From Arthrobacter sp. 260 (GTDB lineage Bacteria > Actinomycetota > Actinomycetes > Actinomycetales > Micrococcaceae): a stretch of 64,000 bases of DNA. The position numbers and the translations under genes were made by a program. The notes beneath the pieces are model-generated. The model made no database searches and had not been told where the DNA came from. It saw only the letters and a list, made by a program, of their open reading frames with translations. Numbering within the stretch: the stretch's first letter is position 1; the number at the start of each line of letters is the position of its first letter. Of this stretch, positions 24,763 to 33,497 are shown piece by piece. The stretch is from the NCBI RefSeq assembly GCF_013116745.1, contig NZ_JABFOE010000011.1, forward strand, positions 1 through 64,000. Direction: 5' to 3'.

Positions 24763-25350
24763 TTATTTCCCGGCCGAGTGGTATTTCTGCTGAGCGCTGA
24801 CAAGACCCTCGGTAATCAGCGATTCCACGGCATCGGCAGCGTCTTCGAGGAGAAAGCCCAGCTCCTTCTTTTCGACGGTTCCGAAGTCGCGGAGGACGTG
24901 ATCGGAGGCATCCTGCCGTCCCGGGGGCCGGCCCACTCCCACCCTTACTCTCAGGTAGTCCTTGGTGCCGAGAACCTTGGAAATGTCCCGCAGCCCGTTA
25001 TGTCCGCCTTCGCCGCCGCCAGCCTTCAGCCTGACCGTGTTGAAGTCGATGTCGATCTCGTCATGCACGACAATGACCCGCTCAGCGGGTATGTCGTAGA
25101 ACCGACAGAGCGCGCCGACTGGACCTCCTGAAAGATTCATGTAGGTCAAAGGCTTGGCGAGGACCAGCCGTGGTCCGCCGACGCCCAGGCGGCCTTCGAG
25201 GACTGCCGCGTGCGCCTTATGGCTTTTAAACTTCCCACCGATCCGGTCGCCCAGAACGTCAAGGACCATCTGACCGACGTTGTGCCTGTTGCGGCTGTAG
25301 TCGGGCCCGGGGTTTCCGAGCCCGACTACCAGCCACGTGTCATTCGCCAC
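24763..25350 (-). CDS. pth: peptidyl-tRNA hydrolase
   Basis: 195 aa, usual length. It releases tRNA from peptidyl-tRNA that drops off ribosomes. Visible family features: VVGLGNPGPDYSRNRHNVG near the start with the conserved Asn (13) and catalytic His (23), KPLTYMNLSGG, VVHDEIDIDF with the catalytic Asp, and GGGEGGHNGLRDI with the conserved Asn. GTG start at 25350. It follows the L25/Ctc gene by 20 bases on the same strand, the standard actinobacterial arrangement (rplY-pth). Transcription probably ends at the T-tailed hairpin about 80 bases downstream. Confidence 0.97.
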   Translation of the reverse strand: MANDTWLVVGLGNPGPDYSRNRHNVGQMVLDVLGDRIGGKFKSHKAHAAVLEGRLGVGGPRLVLAKPLTYMNLSGGPVGALCRFYDIPAERVIVVHDEIDIDFNTVRLKAGGGEGGHNGLRDISKVLGTKDYLRVRVGVGRPPGRQDASDHVLRDFGTVEKKELGFLLEDAADAVESLITEGLVSAQQKYHSAGK

Positions 25351-25370
25351 GGGTATTCCCGCAGATGGAG

Positions 25371-25994
25371 TTACTCGCCCTCTTCGGACTTCTCGCCGGA
25401 GGCAGCGACAACGTCACCCTCGGCAACTGTCTCTTCGTCTTCGTCGCCGAGATCCTGGACAGTCGGCTCGCTGATGTTCACGATCAGCGTGTCTGCTTCG
25501 ATCAGCAGGGTGACGCCCTTGGGCAGCACAATGTCGGAGGCGTGGATGTGCTCGCCGACAGTGCGACCCTCAACGTTGACGGTGAGGGAATCAGGCAGGT
25601 GGGTGGCTTCGGCTTCGACCTGGACCGAGTTGTGCTCGAGGTTCATGACAGCGCCCGGGGCCAGCTCGCCCTCGACGTGGATGAACACGTCAACGGTGAC
25701 CTTTTCGCCACTACGGACGGTGAGGAGGTCAAGGTGCTCCACAATGCGCTTCAGCGGGTTGCGGACAACGTACTTGGCCAGGGCCAGGTGCTTCTCCCCT
25801 TCGATGTCGAGGGTCAGCAGTGCGTTGGAGGTCCTCAGCGCGAGGGTCGTTGCCTTCGAGGGCAAGAGGACGTGGATGGGGTCGGCTCCATGGCCGTAGA
25901 TGACCGCAGGGATCTTGTCTTCGCGGCGTGCGCGGCGGGCTGCGCCCTTGCCGAATTCGGTGCGTACTTCTGCGGGAAGTGTGAGGTCAGACAT
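25371..25994 (-). CDS. rplY: 50S ribosomal protein L25/general stress protein Ctc
   Basis: 207 aa from the ATG at 25994, chosen because AGGAGA lies 8 bases upstream; an in-frame extension to 26036 has no comparable site. The N-terminal L25 domain binds 5S rRNA (RTEFGKGAARRARREDKIPA, VIYGHGADP, about 10-40), and the C-terminal TL5/Ctc domain (about 95-190) is present, with VDVFIHVEGELAPG and VEAEATHLPD. An acidic tail (DLGDEDEETVAEGD) ends the protein. In many actinobacteria it is cotranscribed with pth, as the 20-base gap suggests. Confidence 0.97.
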   Translation of the reverse strand: MSDLTLPAEVRTEFGKGAARRARREDKIPAVIYGHGADPIHVLLPSKATTLALRTSNALLTLDIEGEKHLALAKYVVRNPLKRIVEHLDLLTVRSGEKVTVDVFIHVEGELAPGAVMNLEHNSVQVEAEATHLPDSLTVNVEGRTVGEHIHASDIVLPKGVTLLIEADTLIVNISEPTVQDLGDEDEETVAEGDVVAASGEKSEEGE

Positions 25995-26356
25995 TGAGTC
26001 TCCTGTGTTGACGAGTAGTGGATCGTTGCTGGGCAAACGATCGGCATCTGTCTAGAAACAGTTCATCGTCAACACGTTCAGTGTTGGACTCTCGTCACTA
26101 GCCACCGTCGATCACGGAACACTCCCGGTGGCACCGGGATGCTCCCTCGCCTAGGCATCGCGTTCAATGTTACAGCACGTGCGGCACCGCCCCGGACACC
26201 GGTTCCGGAATTCGTTCGGACCGGAACCGGCAGAATATTCCTCATCATCCTCTAATGTGTGAGACATACCGTTGAAGTCTGTTGGAACCGCTGGCAAGCA
26301 ACCAGTGGCAAGCATCTCGTCGAAAGCTCCCCGGAGCTGCCGGACAAAGGATCAGC
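25995..26356. other. divergent intergenic region between rplY and UDP-glucose dehydrogenase
   Basis: 362 bases with no credible ORF. It must contain the promoters of rplY (minus) and the dehydrogenase (plus). It is more AT-rich than the flanking genes around 26230-26275, where CTAATGTGTGAGACATAC might include a -10 region for the plus-strand gene. No strong hairpin or repeat was seen. Confidence 0.4.
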
Positions 26357-27670
26357 ATGCGAATTTCAGTTATAGGTTGTGGCTACCTCGGAGCCGTCCA
26401 CGCGGCGTGCATGGCAAAGCTGGGGCACGACGTCGTCGCGATCGACGTCGACGAGCGCAAGATCAGCGAGTTGCAGGCTGGCCGGTCGCATTTCTTCGAA
26501 CCTGGCCTGCCCGAACTCCTCGACGAGGTTCTCCAGACGGGCCGATTGAAGTTCAGTTCCGAGATCACCGACGCCCGCGGGGCGCAGGTGCACTTCCTGT
26601 GCGTGGGTACCCCCCAGCGCAAAGGTGAGTATGCTGCCGACCTGCGGTACGTGGACGCCGCTTTTGCCTCCCTCGTCGACTCGCTCGAGGAGGGGAACCT
26701 GGTGGTGGGCAAGTCGACGGTGCCGGTGGGCACCGCGGCCCGCCTCGCCGACGACCTGTTGGAACGGTTCCCTGACGCCAGCCTGGCGTGGAACCCCGAG
26801 TTCCTGCGGGAGGGCTTCGCGGTGAAAGACACGCTCAGTCCGGACCGCTTCGTCTATGGCGTCCCTGCCGGCGAGGACGGGGAGCGGGCGACCGCCCTGC
26901 TCGACGAGGTGTACGCCGGGCCCCTGGGACTGGGAACACGTCGGCTGGTGGCCGACTATGCCACGGCGGAACTGGTCAAGTCCGCCGCCAACTCGTTCCT
27001 GGCCACCAAGATTTCCTTCATCAATGCAATGGCAGAGGTCTGCGACGCGGCAGGGGCGGACGTCACGCTGCTGGCCGACGCGATCGGCATGGACGACCGG
27101 ATTGGACGCAAGTTCCTCAACGCGGGAATCGGGTTCGGCGGTGGCTGCCTCCCGAAGGACATCCGCGCGTTCATGGCCCGGGCCGGCGAGCTGGGTGCCG
27201 ACCAGGCGCTGACGTTCCTGCGCGAGGTGGACGACATCAACCTGCGACGCCGGATCCGGGTCGTGGAGTTGACCCGCCAACTGGTGGGTGGGTCGCTTCT
27301 CGGCAAGCGCATCACAGTCCTGGGGGTGGCGTTCAAGCCCAACAGCGATGATGTGCGGGATTCTCCCGCCCTGAGCATCGCCGCCCAGCTCCAACTCCAG
27401 GGCGCCGATGTCACAGTGACCGACCCTGAGGCGTTGACCAACGCCAAGGGTCGGTTCCCTGAACTGAACTACGAACCGGACTTCGGCGCCGCTGTCGCGA
27501 AGGCGAACGCGCTCCTGATCCTCACCGAGTGGGACCAGTACCGAGCACTGGATCCGGCGGAAATGGCCAAACAGGTGGCCAGCAAGAACATCCTTGACGG
27601 ACGGAACGTGCTGGACCCCGTCCAGTGGCGTGCAGCCGGCTGGAACTACCAGGGTATCGGGCGGCCCTAG
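26357..27670 (+). CDS. UDP-glucose 6-dehydrogenase
   Basis: 437 aa from the ATG at 26357 (AAAGGA 7 bases upstream). It oxidises UDP-glucose to UDP-glucuronate with two NAD+. N-terminal Rossmann motif VIGCGYLGAVHAACMAKLGH; FLCVGTPQRKG and GKSTVPVGTA follow. The catalytic-cysteine motif FGGGCLPKDIRAF is near residue 262, and the C-terminal UDP-binding domain has GVAFKPNSDDVRDSPAL. It stands alone on the plus strand between rplY and prs, genes that are neighbours on one strand in relatives. UDP-glucuronate would serve surface polysaccharide synthesis, so it may support the operon at 1-12996 (inference). GDP-mannose dehydrogenase is a less likely alternative. Confidence 0.93.
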   Translation: MRISVIGCGYLGAVHAACMAKLGHDVVAIDVDERKISELQAGRSHFFEPGLPELLDEVLQTGRLKFSSEITDARGAQVHFLCVGTPQRKGEYAADLRYVDAAFASLVDSLEEGNLVVGKSTVPVGTAARLADDLLERFPDASLAWNPEFLREGFAVKDTLSPDRFVYGVPAGEDGERATALLDEVYAGPLGLGTRRLVADYATAELVKSAANSFLATKISFINAMAEVCDAAGADVTLLADAIGMDDRIGRKFLNAGIGFGGGCLPKDIRAFMARAGELGADQALTFLREVDDINLRRRIRVVELTRQLVGGSLLGKRITVLGVAFKPNSDDVRDSPALSIAAQLQLQGADVTVTDPEALTNAKGRFPELNYEPDFGAAVAKANALLILTEWDQYRALDPAEMAKQVASKNILDGRNVLDPVQWRAAGWNYQGIGRP

Positions 27671-27709
27671 TCCATACCGGGCGCCCGACGGGAGTCCCCG
27701 GAACCAGCC

Positions 27710-28690
27710 CTAGGCGTTGCCGTCGAACAGGCTGGTCACGGAGCCGTCGTCGAAGACTTCCCTGATAGCCCGGGCGATCAACGGGGCAATCGACAACACG
27801 GTGAGCTGCGGGAACCTCTTCTCCGAGGGGATTGGCAGGGTGTTCGTCACCACCACCTCGCGGGCGCCGGACTCGGAGAGGCGGCGGGCTGCCGGGTCCG
27901 AGAAGACGGCGTGGGTGGCAGCGATGATCACATCCTTGGCACCTGCGTTCTTGAGCACCTGAACGGCCCCGGAAATGGTGCCACCCGTGTCGATCATGTC
28001 GTCGATGAGCACGCAGGTCCGACCCTCGACCTGGCCCACCACCTGCTTGGAGACTGCCTGGTTCGGGACCGTGAGGTCCCGGCTCTTGTGCACGAACGCC
28101 AGGGGCGATCCGCCCAGCCGTTCAGCCCACTGCTCGGCGACGCGGACCCGGCCGGTATCGGGCGAGACCACAGTGACGTTGTCGGCGTCGACCCGGGTGC
28201 GGATGTAATCGGCCAGCAGCGGAATGGCCATCAGGTGATCCACCGGCCCGTCGAAGAACCCCTGGATCTGCGACGTGTGCAGGTCAACCGACATCAGCCG
28301 GTTGGCTCCAGCGGTCTTGTACAGGTCGGCGACCAGCCGGGCGGAGATCGGTTCGCGGCCGCGACCCTTCTTGTCCTGCCGGGCGTACGGGTAGAACGGG
28401 GAGACCACAGTGATGCGCTTGGCCGAGGCCCGCTTCAGGGAATCGATCATGATCAGCTGTTCCATCAGCCAGTTGTTCAGCGGCGCGGGATGAGCCTGGA
28501 TCACGAATACGTCGGTGCCGCGCACGCTCTCCCCGGAGCGGACGTAGATCTCGCCGTTCGCGAAGTCGTAGGCGGAGATCGGGAGGAGCTCAGTGCCAAG
28601 CGCTGCAGCGATCTCTTCCGCCAGTTCGGGGTGGGCCCGGCCGGAGGCCAGGACCAGTTTCTTTTCGCCGCGTGCGGTGATCTCACTCAT
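27710..28690 (-). CDS. prs: ribose-phosphate pyrophosphokinase
   Basis: 326 aa. It makes PRPP from ribose-5-phosphate and ATP for nucleotide, His and Trp synthesis. Motifs: SPFYPYARQDKKGRGREPIS (ATP/flexible-loop region), DLHTSQIQGFFDGPVDHL, and the PRPP-binding loop CVLIDDMIDTGGTI. The ATG overlaps the TGA of glmU by four bases (ATGA), so it is translationally coupled to glmU, the usual actinobacterial pair. The stop lies 39 bases from the convergent UDP-glucose dehydrogenase stop. Confidence 0.98.
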   Translation of the reverse strand: MSEITARGEKKLVLASGRAHPELAEEIAAALGTELLPISAYDFANGEIYVRSGESVRGTDVFVIQAHPAPLNNWLMEQLIMIDSLKRASAKRITVVSPFYPYARQDKKGRGREPISARLVADLYKTAGANRLMSVDLHTSQIQGFFDGPVDHLMAIPLLADYIRTRVDADNVTVVSPDTGRVRVAEQWAERLGGSPLAFVHKSRDLTVPNQAVSKQVVGQVEGRTCVLIDDMIDTGGTISGAVQVLKNAGAKDVIIAATHAVFSDPAARRLSESGAREVVVTNTLPIPSEKRFPQLTVLSIAPLIARAIREVFDDGSVTSLFDGNA

Positions 28691-30258
28691 GAACGGTCGC
28701 TTTCGTCTGTGGTGCCTGGGGTCGTGCCGGAGGTGCTGGGGAGGTCGGAAGCGGCGAGTGTGTCAGGCGCTGCGCCCTGAGCCGTGGCCGCAGCTGTCGC
28801 GGCGGCGGTGCCGGGCCGTTTGGCCTGGACCCAGCCTTCGGCGGTCCGTTGCGGTGCAACGCTGATCGCTAGGGCACCGGCGGGTACGTTGTTGCGCACG
28901 ACGGCGCTCGCACCGGTGTACGCGCCGTCGCCGATCACCACGGGGGCCACGAACACCGTGTTGGAACCGGTCCGCACGTTGCTGCCGATGACGGTGCGGT
29001 GCTTGTTCACGCCGTCGTAATTGGCGGTGATGTTGCCGCAGCCGATGTTGGTGTCCTCGCCGATCTCTGCGTCGCCGGCGTAGCCCAGGTGGGACAGTTT
29101 GGAGCCGCGTCCGATCGTCACGTTCTTCGTCTCGTAGAACGCACCGATCTTTCCGTCCTCCCCGAGAACCGTCCCTGGCCGCAGGTAGGTGAACGGGCCG
29201 ACGGCGGCGCGAGCGCTGATGTGGGCACCCGAACCGTGGGTGCGCAGTACCCGCGCCCCCTCCCCGACCACAACATCGGTGAGGGTGGTGTCCGGGCCGA
29301 TGACGGCGTCGCGGGCGATATCGCAGGCGCCGTGAAGCTGGGTGCCGGGGAGAATCGTGACGTCCTCGGCCAACTGCACCGACGTGTCGATCCAGGTGGT
29401 GGCGGGGTCGATAATCGACACACCGGCCCGCATCCAGCGGGTGAGGGTACGCCGGTTGAGTTCGGCGCCCAGCGCAGCAAGCTGGACCCGGTCGTTGGCC
29501 CCTTCGACCTGCCACGGGTCGTCCGAGACGACGGCTGCCACCCGGCCGCCCTGGCCGGAGGCGATGCCCAGGACATCGGTCAGGTACATTTCGCCCTGTG
29601 AGTTGCCGGCGGTCACAGATTTCAGCGCATCGCGCAGGGTCGCCGCGTCGAACGCGTAGATTCCCGAGTTAATTTCATTGATGGTGCGCTGGGCGTCGGT
29701 AGCGTCCTTGTGCTCGACGATCCCGGTGACGGTGCCGTCGTCAGCACGCAGGATACGGCCGTAGCCGGAGGCGTCGCCGAGCACCGCGGTCAGCACTGTG
29801 ACGGCGTTGGCCCCGCCGATGTGCTCCTCAATCAGCTGGGCGAGCGTGTCGGAGGTCAGCAGGGGCACGTCACCGTAGGTCACCACGACGGTGCCCTGCA
29901 GGGGTGCGCCAGCCTCGTCGTCGAGAGCGTCAAGGGCCACCTGGACGGCGCGTCCCGTCCCGGGCATGTCATCCTGGTCGACGATGAGTGCCTGCGGATC
30001 CAGTTCGGCGATGTGGCCTGCCACGCGATCGCGTTCGTGCCGGACGACGACGGCGAGGGCCTCGGGCACGACACCGCGGGCAGCGGCGACAGCGTGCCCC
30101 ACCATTGACCGTCCGCCGAGGGTGTGGAGGATCTTCGGGGTCCGGGACTTCATTCGTGTTCCGGCTCCGGCGGCCAGCACGATGACTGCTGCTGGGCGTT
30201 TAGCGCCTGCCTCGGGGATCTGTTCCTGAGGGTGGGTGTTTGAGGTCTGCGGACCCAT
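28687..30258 (-). CDS. glmU: bifunctional GlcNAc-1-P uridyltransferase/glucosamine-1-P acetyltransferase
   Basis: 523 aa from the ATG at 30258 (AGGAG site about 9-11 bases upstream); an in-frame GTG at 30294 is less likely. It makes UDP-GlcNAc for peptidoglycan. The N-terminal pyrophosphorylase motif VLAAGAGTRMKSRTPKILHT is near residue 27. The C-terminal left-handed beta-helix (hexapeptide repeats such as IGEDTNIGCGNITANYDG and TVIGSNVRTGSNTVFVAPV) carries the acetyltransferase. About 45 extra Ala/Thr/Pro-rich residues extend the C-terminus, as in other actinobacteria. It lies downstream of tRNA-Gln and upstream of prs. Confidence 0.97.
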   Translation of the reverse strand: MGPQTSNTHPQEQIPEAGAKRPAAVIVLAAGAGTRMKSRTPKILHTLGGRSMVGHAVAAARGVVPEALAVVVRHERDRVAGHIAELDPQALIVDQDDMPGTGRAVQVALDALDDEAGAPLQGTVVVTYGDVPLLTSDTLAQLIEEHIGGANAVTVLTAVLGDASGYGRILRADDGTVTGIVEHKDATDAQRTINEINSGIYAFDAATLRDALKSVTAGNSQGEMYLTDVLGIASGQGGRVAAVVSDDPWQVEGANDRVQLAALGAELNRRTLTRWMRAGVSIIDPATTWIDTSVQLAEDVTILPGTQLHGACDIARDAVIGPDTTLTDVVVGEGARVLRTHGSGAHISARAAVGPFTYLRPGTVLGEDGKIGAFYETKNVTIGRGSKLSHLGYAGDAEIGEDTNIGCGNITANYDGVNKHRTVIGSNVRTGSNTVFVAPVVIGDGAYTGASAVVRNNVPAGALAISVAPQRTAEGWVQAKRPGTAAATAAATAQGAAPDTLAASDLPSTSGTTPGTTDESDRS

Positions 30259-30350
30259 TGAGGAGACACTCCTGCCTGTAGTTTTCACTGTCAACCGGAA
30301 AAGTACAGGCTCACACCGGCAATACTACCCGCGGCAATACTTTCCGATTG

Positions 30351-30422
30351 TTCCGCCCATAGGATTCGAACCTATACTCCACAGCTCCAAAGGCTGGGGT
30401 GCTGCCATTACACCAGGGCGGA
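30351..30422 (-). tRNA. tRNA-Gln (TTG anticodon)
   Basis: Cloverleaf on the minus strand: acceptor TCCGCCC/GGGCGGA, D-arm GTGT...GCAC, anticodon loop CTTTGGA giving TTG, T-arm ATAGG-TTCGAAT-CCTAT, discriminator A, and no encoded CCA. The first pair of the anticodon stem is a C-U mismatch; the rest pairs. A tRNA-Gln next to glmU is common in this group. Confidence 0.93.
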
Positions 30423-30481
30423 CTGTGCCAACCGGGCCCTGTCGGGTCCCGGACGCACGGTTATCCAGTTTGCCATGAGTC

Positions 30482-30509
30482 GGGGGCTTCCTGCGACTTG
30501 GAAGCCCCC
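30482..30509 (-). terminator. 10-bp hairpin downstream of the ABC-F gene
   Basis: GGGGGCTTCC (30482-30491) pairs perfectly with GGAAGCCCCC (30500-30509) across an 8-base loop, starting 11 bases after the ABC-F stop and before the tRNA gene. There is no T-tract. Probably a terminator. Confidence 0.65.
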
Positions 30510-30519
30510 CGTCGTGGCG

Positions 30520-32328
30520 CTACTTCCCGACGACCTCGGCTGCGGCAAGCCACTGCAGCTCCAGGTCCTGCTGCTCGGCCTGGACCGCCTGCAGTTTCGT
30601 GTTCAGCGTGGCCATCTTGTCGAAGTCGACGTCGCCGCCCGCACCGTCGTTCATTTGCTGCTGGATACGTTCCACCTGTGCTGCGGCCTTGCCGAGCTGG
30701 CGTTCGATGCGGGTCAGGTCCTTCTTCGCCTGCCGAGTCTCTTCGGAGCTGTACGCGGGGCTCGATCCGGCGCTGGCCTGGGCATCGTCAGCATTGAGGG
30801 GGGAGGCACCTGCTCCGGATTCCGCTGCACGACGCAGTTCGAGGTACTGGTCCACTCCGCGCGGCAGGTCACGCAGCTTGCCGTCGCCGAGCAGTGTCAT
30901 CTGCGAATCGGTGACCCGCTCCAGCAGGTACCGGTCGTGGGAGACGACCACCAGGGTTCCCGGCCAGCCGTCCAGGACGTCCTCGATCGCCGCCAGGGTG
31001 TCGGTGTCCAGGTCGTTGGTGGGTTCGTCGAGCATCAGCACATTGGGCTCGCCCACCAGGAGCCGGAGTAGCTGCAGCCGGCGGCGTTCGCCACCGGAGA
31101 GGTCCTTCACCTTGGTCCACTGCTTCGCGTTGGTGAAACCGAGTTGCTCCACCAGCTGGGTGGCTGACACCTCGCGACCGCCGACGCTGAAGACGCGTTT
31201 CTCCTGCTCGATGACCTCAGTGACGCGCAGGTGCTCCAGCTCGTTGAGCTCCTTGACTTCTTGGGAGAGGACCGCCGTCTGGACCGTCTTGCCCTTCTTC
31301 ACCTTGCCGGCGTCGGGGCTCACCTCCCCGTTCAGCATCCGCAGCAGGGTGGTTTTGCCTGACCCGTTGACACCAACCAGGCCGAGTCGCTGGCCGGGGG
31401 CGAGGCGCAGGGTGATGCCGTCGAAAAGTGTCTTCTCTCCGAGTGCGAGCGAGACATCCTCAAGGTCGAGGACGTCCTTGCCCTGCCGGGCCATCGCCAT
31501 TTTGCTCAGGGCGAGGGAATCGCGCGGCTCGGGCACATCGGCGATCAGCGCGTTGGCTGCCTCGATCCGGAACTTCGGTTTGGCGGTCCGCGCGGGGGCA
31601 CCGCGGCGCAGCCAGGCCAGTTCCTTCTTGACCAGTTGCTGCCGCTTGCCTTCGACCACTGAGTCCATCCGGTCACGCTCGGCGCGCGCGAGCACGTAGG
31701 CGGCGTAACCGCCGTCAAAACCGTCGACGACGCCGTCGTGCACCTCCCAGGTGCGGGTACAGATTTCGTCGAGGAACCAGCGATCGTGGGTGACGACCAG
31801 CAGCCCGCCGTCGCTCGGGCGCCAGCGCTCGGCCAGGTGGCGGGCCAGCCAGGCCACGCCCTCCACATCGAGGTGGTTGGTGGGCTCGTCGAGCATGATG
31901 ACGTCGTCGTCGCCGATCAGAAGCTTGGCCAGCGCAACACGCCGCTTCTGCCCACCGGAGAGCGAGGAGACCTTGGCGTGCCAGTCCACTTCAGCGACCA
32001 GACCACCCATCACGTCGCGGATCTTGGGATTGGAAGCCCATTCGTGGTCGGCCTGGTCGCCAACGATCGCTTCGCCGACGCTCAGGTCGCCGTCCAGGAC
32101 GTCCGTCTGGTCCAGGTAACCCACGTGGACGTCACGGCGGCGCGTGACCCGGCCCTCGTCGGGGGTGGCGCGCTGCGCCAGGAGGCGCATGAGGGTGGAC
32201 TTGCCGTCACCGTTGCGGCCGACCATCCCGATCCGGTCGCCGTCCTCGATGCCGAGGGAGACGCCGTCGAGAACGGTGCGGGTGGCAAACGTGACGCTGA
32301 CGCTTTCAGCGCCCAGAAGATGTGCCAA
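30520..32328 (-). CDS. ABC-F family ATPase, Uup-like
   Basis: 602 aa from a TTG at 32328 (MAHLLGAESVSVTF; AGGAAG about 10 bases upstream). A longer TTG-initiated form to 32397 would add 23 residues without similarity. Two ABC domains: Walker A GRNGDGKST and GVNGSGKTT, signatures LSGGQKRR and LSGGERRR, Walker B VIMLDEPTNHLD and VLMLDEPTNDLD. There are no membrane helices. A C-terminal coiled coil of about 75 residues (KKDLTRIERQLGKAAAQVER) matches the Uup-type tail. ABC-F proteins act on ribosomes, or in Uup's case on DNA/ribosome rescue. It follows ispE on the same strand. Confidence 0.94.
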   Translation of the reverse strand: MAHLLGAESVSVTFATRTVLDGVSLGIEDGDRIGMVGRNGDGKSTLMRLLAQRATPDEGRVTRRRDVHVGYLDQTDVLDGDLSVGEAIVGDQADHEWASNPKIRDVMGGLVAEVDWHAKVSSLSGGQKRRVALAKLLIGDDDVIMLDEPTNHLDVEGVAWLARHLAERWRPSDGGLLVVTHDRWFLDEICTRTWEVHDGVVDGFDGGYAAYVLARAERDRMDSVVEGKRQQLVKKELAWLRRGAPARTAKPKFRIEAANALIADVPEPRDSLALSKMAMARQGKDVLDLEDVSLALGEKTLFDGITLRLAPGQRLGLVGVNGSGKTTLLRMLNGEVSPDAGKVKKGKTVQTAVLSQEVKELNELEHLRVTEVIEQEKRVFSVGGREVSATQLVEQLGFTNAKQWTKVKDLSGGERRRLQLLRLLVGEPNVLMLDEPTNDLDTDTLAAIEDVLDGWPGTLVVVSHDRYLLERVTDSQMTLLGDGKLRDLPRGVDQYLELRRAAESGAGASPLNADDAQASAGSSPAYSSEETRQAKKDLTRIERQLGKAAAQVERIQQQMNDGAGGDVDFDKMATLNTKLQAVQAEQQDLELQWLAAAEVVGK

Positions 32329-32393
32329 GGGTGTACTGCTTCCTGATTGTGGAGGGATGAATGGCTTGAGCTGGGCCCTGCAAGGGCCACGGG

Positions 32394-33368
32394 TCAAGCG
32401 GTGTAGTCGTTAACAATTCTGGCACCGTGCACCGGACCGTGCACTGCCGTGGCGGTCAGACCGCCCAATGAGAGCTGCTCGGCGAGCGCTGCCGCGTGTT
32501 CTTCATCCTCGGCGAGGAACGCAATGGTGGGCCCTGATCCGGAGACCAGTCCCGCGAGGGCTCCCGCGTCAGTGCCTGCCTGCAGGATCGCGGCAAGCTC
32601 CGGTGCCAGCTCAAGTGCCGCCGCCTGGAGGTCGTTGTGAAGGAGCTCGGCGAGCGCTACGGCATCGCCGGCGCGCATTGCGCTGAGGATCCGCGAGTCG
32701 ATGTCCGGCGGGGTGGCCGGTTCGGTCCCGTCCCGCAGCCGGAGCTCGTCGAGCGTCCGGTAGACCTCGGGGGTGGACAGTCCAAAGGCGGACGTCACCA
32801 GCACCCAGTACAGGGGCGTCTTCGAGATCGCTGGAGTGAGCTGCTCCCCTACCCCAACTCCCACCGCCGTGCCGCCGACCAGCGCAAACGGCACGTCAGC
32901 GCCGAGGTCAGCTGCCATTTTCGCTAGCTCGTCCCGGGAGAACCCGCTGCTCCAGAGGGCATCGCAGGCCAGAAGTGTGGCAGCGGCATCGGCGGATCCT
33001 CCGCCCATCCCTCCGGCCACGGGTACCCGTTTGGTGATATCGAGCAGCAGCCCGGTGGAGCCGTCGCTGAGATCGGCGAGCAGGGTGGCTGCACGTGCGG
33101 CAAGGTTGGTGGCGTCCAGCGGGATGCTTTCGACCGGCAGGTTCAGTGATCCCTGCCCGTTGACGGTGACCACGATGCCCGGCTCGGCCGTGACGGTCGC
33201 GGTCACCTCCTCATACAGGGAGACGGCCAGGTACACGCTCGCGACGCTGTGGTAGCCGTCCTCGCGAAGCGGGCCCACCCTGAACGAAACGTTGATCTTT
33301 CCGGGCGCGCGGACACGCACGCTCGCCGGAGCGCCGCCGAAGAGTCCTGCCGTTTTGCCTACCTCCAT
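32394..33368 (-). CDS. ispE: 4-diphosphocytidyl-2-C-methyl-D-erythritol kinase
   Basis: 324 aa from the ATG at 33368; an in-frame TTG three codons upstream is possible. It phosphorylates CDP-ME in the MEP isoprenoid pathway. RAPGKINVSFRVG at the start and the GHMP ATP-binding loop PVAGGMGGGSADAAATLLA (near residue 108) identify it, as does the C-terminal LVSGSGPTIAFLA. In relatives ispE directly follows rsmA; here about 2 kb with three opposite-strand genes lies between them. Confidence 0.96.
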   Translation of the reverse strand: MEVGKTAGLFGGAPASVRVRAPGKINVSFRVGPLREDGYHSVASVYLAVSLYEEVTATVTAEPGIVVTVNGQGSLNLPVESIPLDATNLAARAATLLADLSDGSTGLLLDITKRVPVAGGMGGGSADAAATLLACDALWSSGFSRDELAKMAADLGADVPFALVGGTAVGVGVGEQLTPAISKTPLYWVLVTSAFGLSTPEVYRTLDELRLRDGTEPATPPDIDSRILSAMRAGDAVALAELLHNDLQAAALELAPELAAILQAGTDAGALAGLVSGSGPTIAFLAEDEEHAAALAEQLSLGGLTATAVHGPVHGARIVNDYTA

Positions 33369-33442
33369 AGTCTCCAACCTAGATCACCCTGGGCTGAACC
33401 GGGAATCCTGCCGGCTTGCTACCGGACCATTGCACAAAGATA

Positions 33443-33480
33443 GTAAGCGTGCTTACATTACAGATTGTAAGCAGGATTAC
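33443..33480. promoter_or_regulatory. two tandem GTAAGC..GCTTAC-type operators
   Basis: GTAAGCGTGCTTAC (33443-33456) is a perfect 6-2-6 inverted repeat. Starting 24 bases later, GTAAGCAGGATTAC (33467-33480) is a degenerate second copy in the same register. They lie 18-55 bases before the ATG at 33498, in the ispE/cassette divergent gap, and probably bind a dimeric repressor (TetR/MarR-like size). The regulator is not identified. Confidence 0.65.
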
Positions 33481-33497
33481 TATCCGAAGGAAAAACT

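Noticed and set aside
26366..27394. Minus-strand frame of 342 codons opposite the UDP-glucose dehydrogenase
   Set aside because: The plus strand encodes an unambiguous enzyme; the minus frame lacks any motif.
30351..30422. tRNA-Gln as an integration site for a genomic island
   Set aside because: No integrase and no direct repeat of the tRNA 3' end was seen; the flanking genes glmU and the ABC-F are in ordinary housekeeping order.
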